The position numbers and the translations under genes were made by a program. This document shows, in pieces, positions 61,622-64,000 of a stretch of 64,000 nucleotides of DNA. A model generated the notes under the pieces. The model saw only the letters and a program-made list of their open reading frames with translations, was not told the DNA's origin and made no database searches. This stretch comes from Cryptomeria japonica (taxonomy: Eukaryota; Streptophyta; Pinopsida; Cupressales; Cupressaceae): positions 338,672,793 through 338,736,792 of the forward strand of contig NC_081408.1 of the NCBI RefSeq assembly GCF_030272615.1, written 5' to 3'. Positions within the stretch are counted from its first letter, which is position 1. Each line of letters starts with the position of its first letter.

Positions 61622-62334
61622 GGGAGCTGTTGATAAACAATGTATGTGGGCAAATGTATGCACAGGGATGCTACATAGTGATTACCAAGCACAGAAGCTT
61701 GAAGACTTATTTGAATAATAGAGTATAGAAGCCCAGTAGATGGACAAGATTAGTTCTATGTCTAGATTGTATTGAGCAAATAAGAATCTGCTTTAGCCTT
61801 TTAGATGTGAAGTTGCAGATAGATTTTTATTACTGTTATTTTGTGAAAGTGACAGAAAATCTCTTAACCGAGTGGAATTAATAGTCTTATTTGTAAAACC
61901 CTCTAGAAAGGTGACATTCTGATCGAGTGTTTGAAATCCTTTAACAAGGTCACTTCTAACAAGGTGAAGATCCTAACAGATCTGAGGGAAATCCCTTAAC
62001 CGGGTCACATCTAGCAATGTGTTTGTAATCTTTAACAGGATTTGCTTTTAACCGAGCGTACTCTAGAAGAGTATATTTCTTAGTGGGTTCGAAATCCCAC
62101 AGTGGTTTTTCCCTATTTGGGTTTCCACATTAAATCTGGTGTTATGAGGTTTATGATATATATATGCTTTTGAGTTTGCATGTTTAACAGTTTTGATTAT
62201 ATTACTGAAGTATATGTTACCGAGGTTGAATCTAATGTTTTTATGGAAGATTAAGTTTGTATGATTCACCCCCCCCCCCTCTCATCTTGTTGGCTATTAG
62301 ATCTATACTTACATTAATTATTAGAAGTATCAAT

Positions 62335-62346
62335 TGGTATCAGAGC
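62335..62346 (+). other. Primer binding site of element C
   Basis: TGGTATCAGAGC, two bases after the LTR end; initiator-Met type. Confidence 0.92.
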
Positions 62347-62364
62347 TTTGGACTCTGGAAGAAA

Positions 62365-62838
62365 ATGTTTAAAGGTACTTGAGGCAAAGATCCAAAGATG
62401 TATAAGAGGGATGCACCGAAGCTGAACAAGTCAAGTTTCTCTACATGGCAGAAAAGGATGAAGTTGCACCTATCAAGAATTGGAGAATATGTTGTATATT
62501 ATCTGGAGAATGATTTCATCACACTGAGCACCTATCCATTGACTATGGAAGAAATAAAGGCAAAGCAAGAACATATCCAAGCAATGATTGAAATAACATA
62601 TGCATTGACCGACTCAGAGTTTAATGATCTAGAAGGTTGCAATGATGCAAAGGCAATGTGGGACAAGCTCATATCTATATATGGAGGAGATGAACATGTT
62701 CCAAAAGTAGACAGTCTAAGAGGACAACTTGAATCTATGAGGATGAATGAAGGTGAGAACATAACCAGTACAGTACATGACTAAAGGAGATTGTCAATCA
62801 AATCAAAGGAGCAGGTGGAACTATTGAAGAAAGGTACT
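62365..62838 (+). pseudogene. Element C gag N-terminus, truncated
   Basis: ATG 62365 with an early TGA at 62380. The frame then gives the UBN2-type capsid block: PKLNKSSFSTWQKRMKLHLS, AMIEITYALTDSEFNDLEGC, AMWDKLISIYGGDEHV and SLRGQLESMRMNEGENI. It stops at 62782. A one-base shift continues the gag as KEIVNQIKGAGGTIEE to about 62838. There the sequence jumps to integrase. The zinc knuckle is missing. Confidence 0.85.
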
Positions 62839-64000
62839 TTGAAGACACCATATGAAATCTGGTATGACAAGAAACCTAATGTAACTTATTTTAAAATCTT
62901 TGGAAATAGATGCTATATGCACAAAGATGATAGAAATGACAAGTTTGATCAGAAAAGTGAAGAAGGAACATTTCTAGGTTATTCTTCTAGAAGCAAAGCA
63001 TTTAAATGTCTGATCAAATCATCTAACAAAATAGTAGAAAGTGCGAATGTGAAAATTGATGAATTTGCAGAAAGAAATGATGAAGGAAATTCCAAAGAAC
63101 CAAAAGATTATGATGAATTTCTCTATGTTCAATTGAAAAGTCCTATTGAGAAAACTGTTGAAGAAAATGAAGAGAATATCCGGTTACCGAGTGATGAAGA
63201 AGATCATACAGAGCCTACCAAGCCTGTATTAGCCAAGTATTTCAGAAGACATCATGCACCAAGTTAGATTATAGGAGATAAGGATGATCCAATGATGACA
63301 AGGAACAAACTGAGACAGAACACATGTCTGATATCTGAAGTTGAACCGACAATAGTGAAAGAGGCATTTAACAGTGAAGATTGGATAAATACTATGATAG
63401 AAGAGATTGATCAAAACAAGAAGAATGACACATGCACACTAATCCCAAGACCTAAGGACAAAAATGTAATTGGTACAAAGTGGATTTTCAAAAACAAGCT
63501 AAATGAAAAAGGCGAGGTCATTCTAAATAAAGCAAGACTAGTATGCAAAGGTTATGCTCAAGAAGAAGGAATTGATTATGGTGAAACTTTTGCACCTGTG
63601 GCTAGACTTGAAGGAGTAAGAACATTGTTGGCATATGTTGCTTTCAAAAACTTCAAGGTATATCAAATGGATGTCAAATTTGCATTTTTGAATGGAATAT
63701 TAGAAGAATAAGTTTTTATTGAACAACCTGAAGGATTTGTTGAAGACAAGAGTAAAGATCAGGTATGTAAATTGAACAAAGCATTATATGGTCTGAAACA
63801 AGCACCTAGATCATGGTATGAAAGATTGCACTCTTATTTGATTAAGATTGGTTTTATAAGGACAAGTGAGAACAACAATATGTACATGAAGAATGATGAA
63901 AATGGAATATTGATCTCAACCATATTTGTTGATGATATTATGTTTTGTGGAAATGACACTTTATGCAAGAACTTTGGAAATGAAATGAGAAAAGAATTTG
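62839..64000 (+). pseudogene. Element C integrase C-terminus, linker and RT (partial)
   Basis: After the deletion junction: KTPYEIWYDKKPNVTYFKIFG (split here: KTPYEIWYD, then KPNVTYFKIFG) and FLGYSSRSKAFKCL from the integrase tail. An acidic linker and a stop at 63265 follow. RT begins [18 protein letters not shown] and [16 protein letters not shown], then [36 protein letters not shown], a TAA at 63709, ALYGLKQAPRSWYERL, and the catalytic IFVDDIMFCGND (VDD intact) near 63930. RT continues beyond the window. Protease and the integrase core are absent. Confidence 0.88.

Larger units (their letters stand above)
60821..62332 (+). repeat. 5' LTR of element C
   Basis: About 1,512 bp from TGTTGGCATTTC to AAGTATCA. 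TATAAATA is at 61614-61621. Reiterated phrases with TTAACCGAG or TAACAAGG occur at 61860-62060. The GTGGG...CCCAC block with GGTTTTTCCC is at 62083-62128, and a run of nine C near 62270. The left edge is set by the PPT-like GGGAGAT before it. Confidence 0.82.
60821..64000 (+). mobile_element. Element C: 5' part of a Ty1/copia element, internally deleted, running off the window
   Basis: LTR 60821-62332, primer site 62335-62346, gag start, then a junction near 62840 to the end of integrase, followed by RT to the window end. RT and linker wording ([29 protein letters not shown]) is close to Copia-1, so both belong to one lineage, probably Sirevirus-like. Stops show that it is inactive. The 3' LTR is not in the window. 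Confidence 0.88.

Overview
This window is a stack of plant LTR retrotransposons. I found no host protein gene, rRNA, tRNA or CRISPR array. It has a strongly AT-rich background, Ty1/copia and Tat-like Ty3/gypsy elements in several states of decay, initiator-Met-type primer binding sites (TGGTATCAGAGC), and insertions nested three deep. This points to intergenic DNA of a seed plant with a very large genome. A gymnosperm is my best guess, but that is inference only.

Layout. 1-14445 (+): a Tat-like Ty3/gypsy family (G1), arranged as the 3' end of one copy, one shared LTR, then a second copy. Its gag-pol (4158-10310) is one uninterrupted frame broken only by stop codons. It carries an extra RNase H between protease and RT, and a long extra 3' ORF (ORFx). 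14446-18232 (+): the 3' part of a non-autonomous copia-like element (N3), fused in frame to ORFx, followed by a TATG/TA microsatellite. 18607-55503 (-): a copia element (A) of about 6 kb, expanded to about 37 kb by insertions whose target-site duplications (TSDs) I could read. These are a probable solo LTR (B, 19463-22376, TSD CTAAC), a second copia element (Copia-1, 22965-44756, minus strand, TSD GTCTT) and a non-autonomous element (N2, 47836-54057, TSD A[G/A]AGC). Copia-1 itself holds the non-autonomous element N1 (24990-31617, TSD AAAAC) and the gag-only gypsy element G2 (33300-41140, TSD ATCAC). A itself has TSD TGTAT. 55504-60820: AT-rich sequence with one CACTA-type terminus, a 60-bp duplication and simple repeats. 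60821-64000 (+): the 5' LTR and a deleted gag-pol of a third copia element (C), which runs off the window.

The most interesting system is the N1/N2/N3 group. Three elements with different LTR families share the same two-ORF cassette. ORF1 is a coiled coil followed by CCHC zinc knuckles (gag-like). ORF2 is about 1,000 residues, matches no pol domain I know, and is clearly homologous between the three. All three use the same Met-tRNA-type primer site where it is preserved, repeated polypurine tracts, and a conserved inverted repeat around the 3' polypurine tract. They have no protease, integrase, RT or RNase H, so they must have been mobilised in trans. The G1 gypsy family has an ORF of similar size and position (ORFx) that may be a distant relative. 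G2 is a separate non-autonomous strategy: an intact gag-protease-type ORF of 732 codons with no pol.

Coordinates of LTR ends with matching TSDs are firm. Ends of G1, the 5' end of N3 and the CACTA fragment are approximate. All protein calls are from reading motifs by eye.
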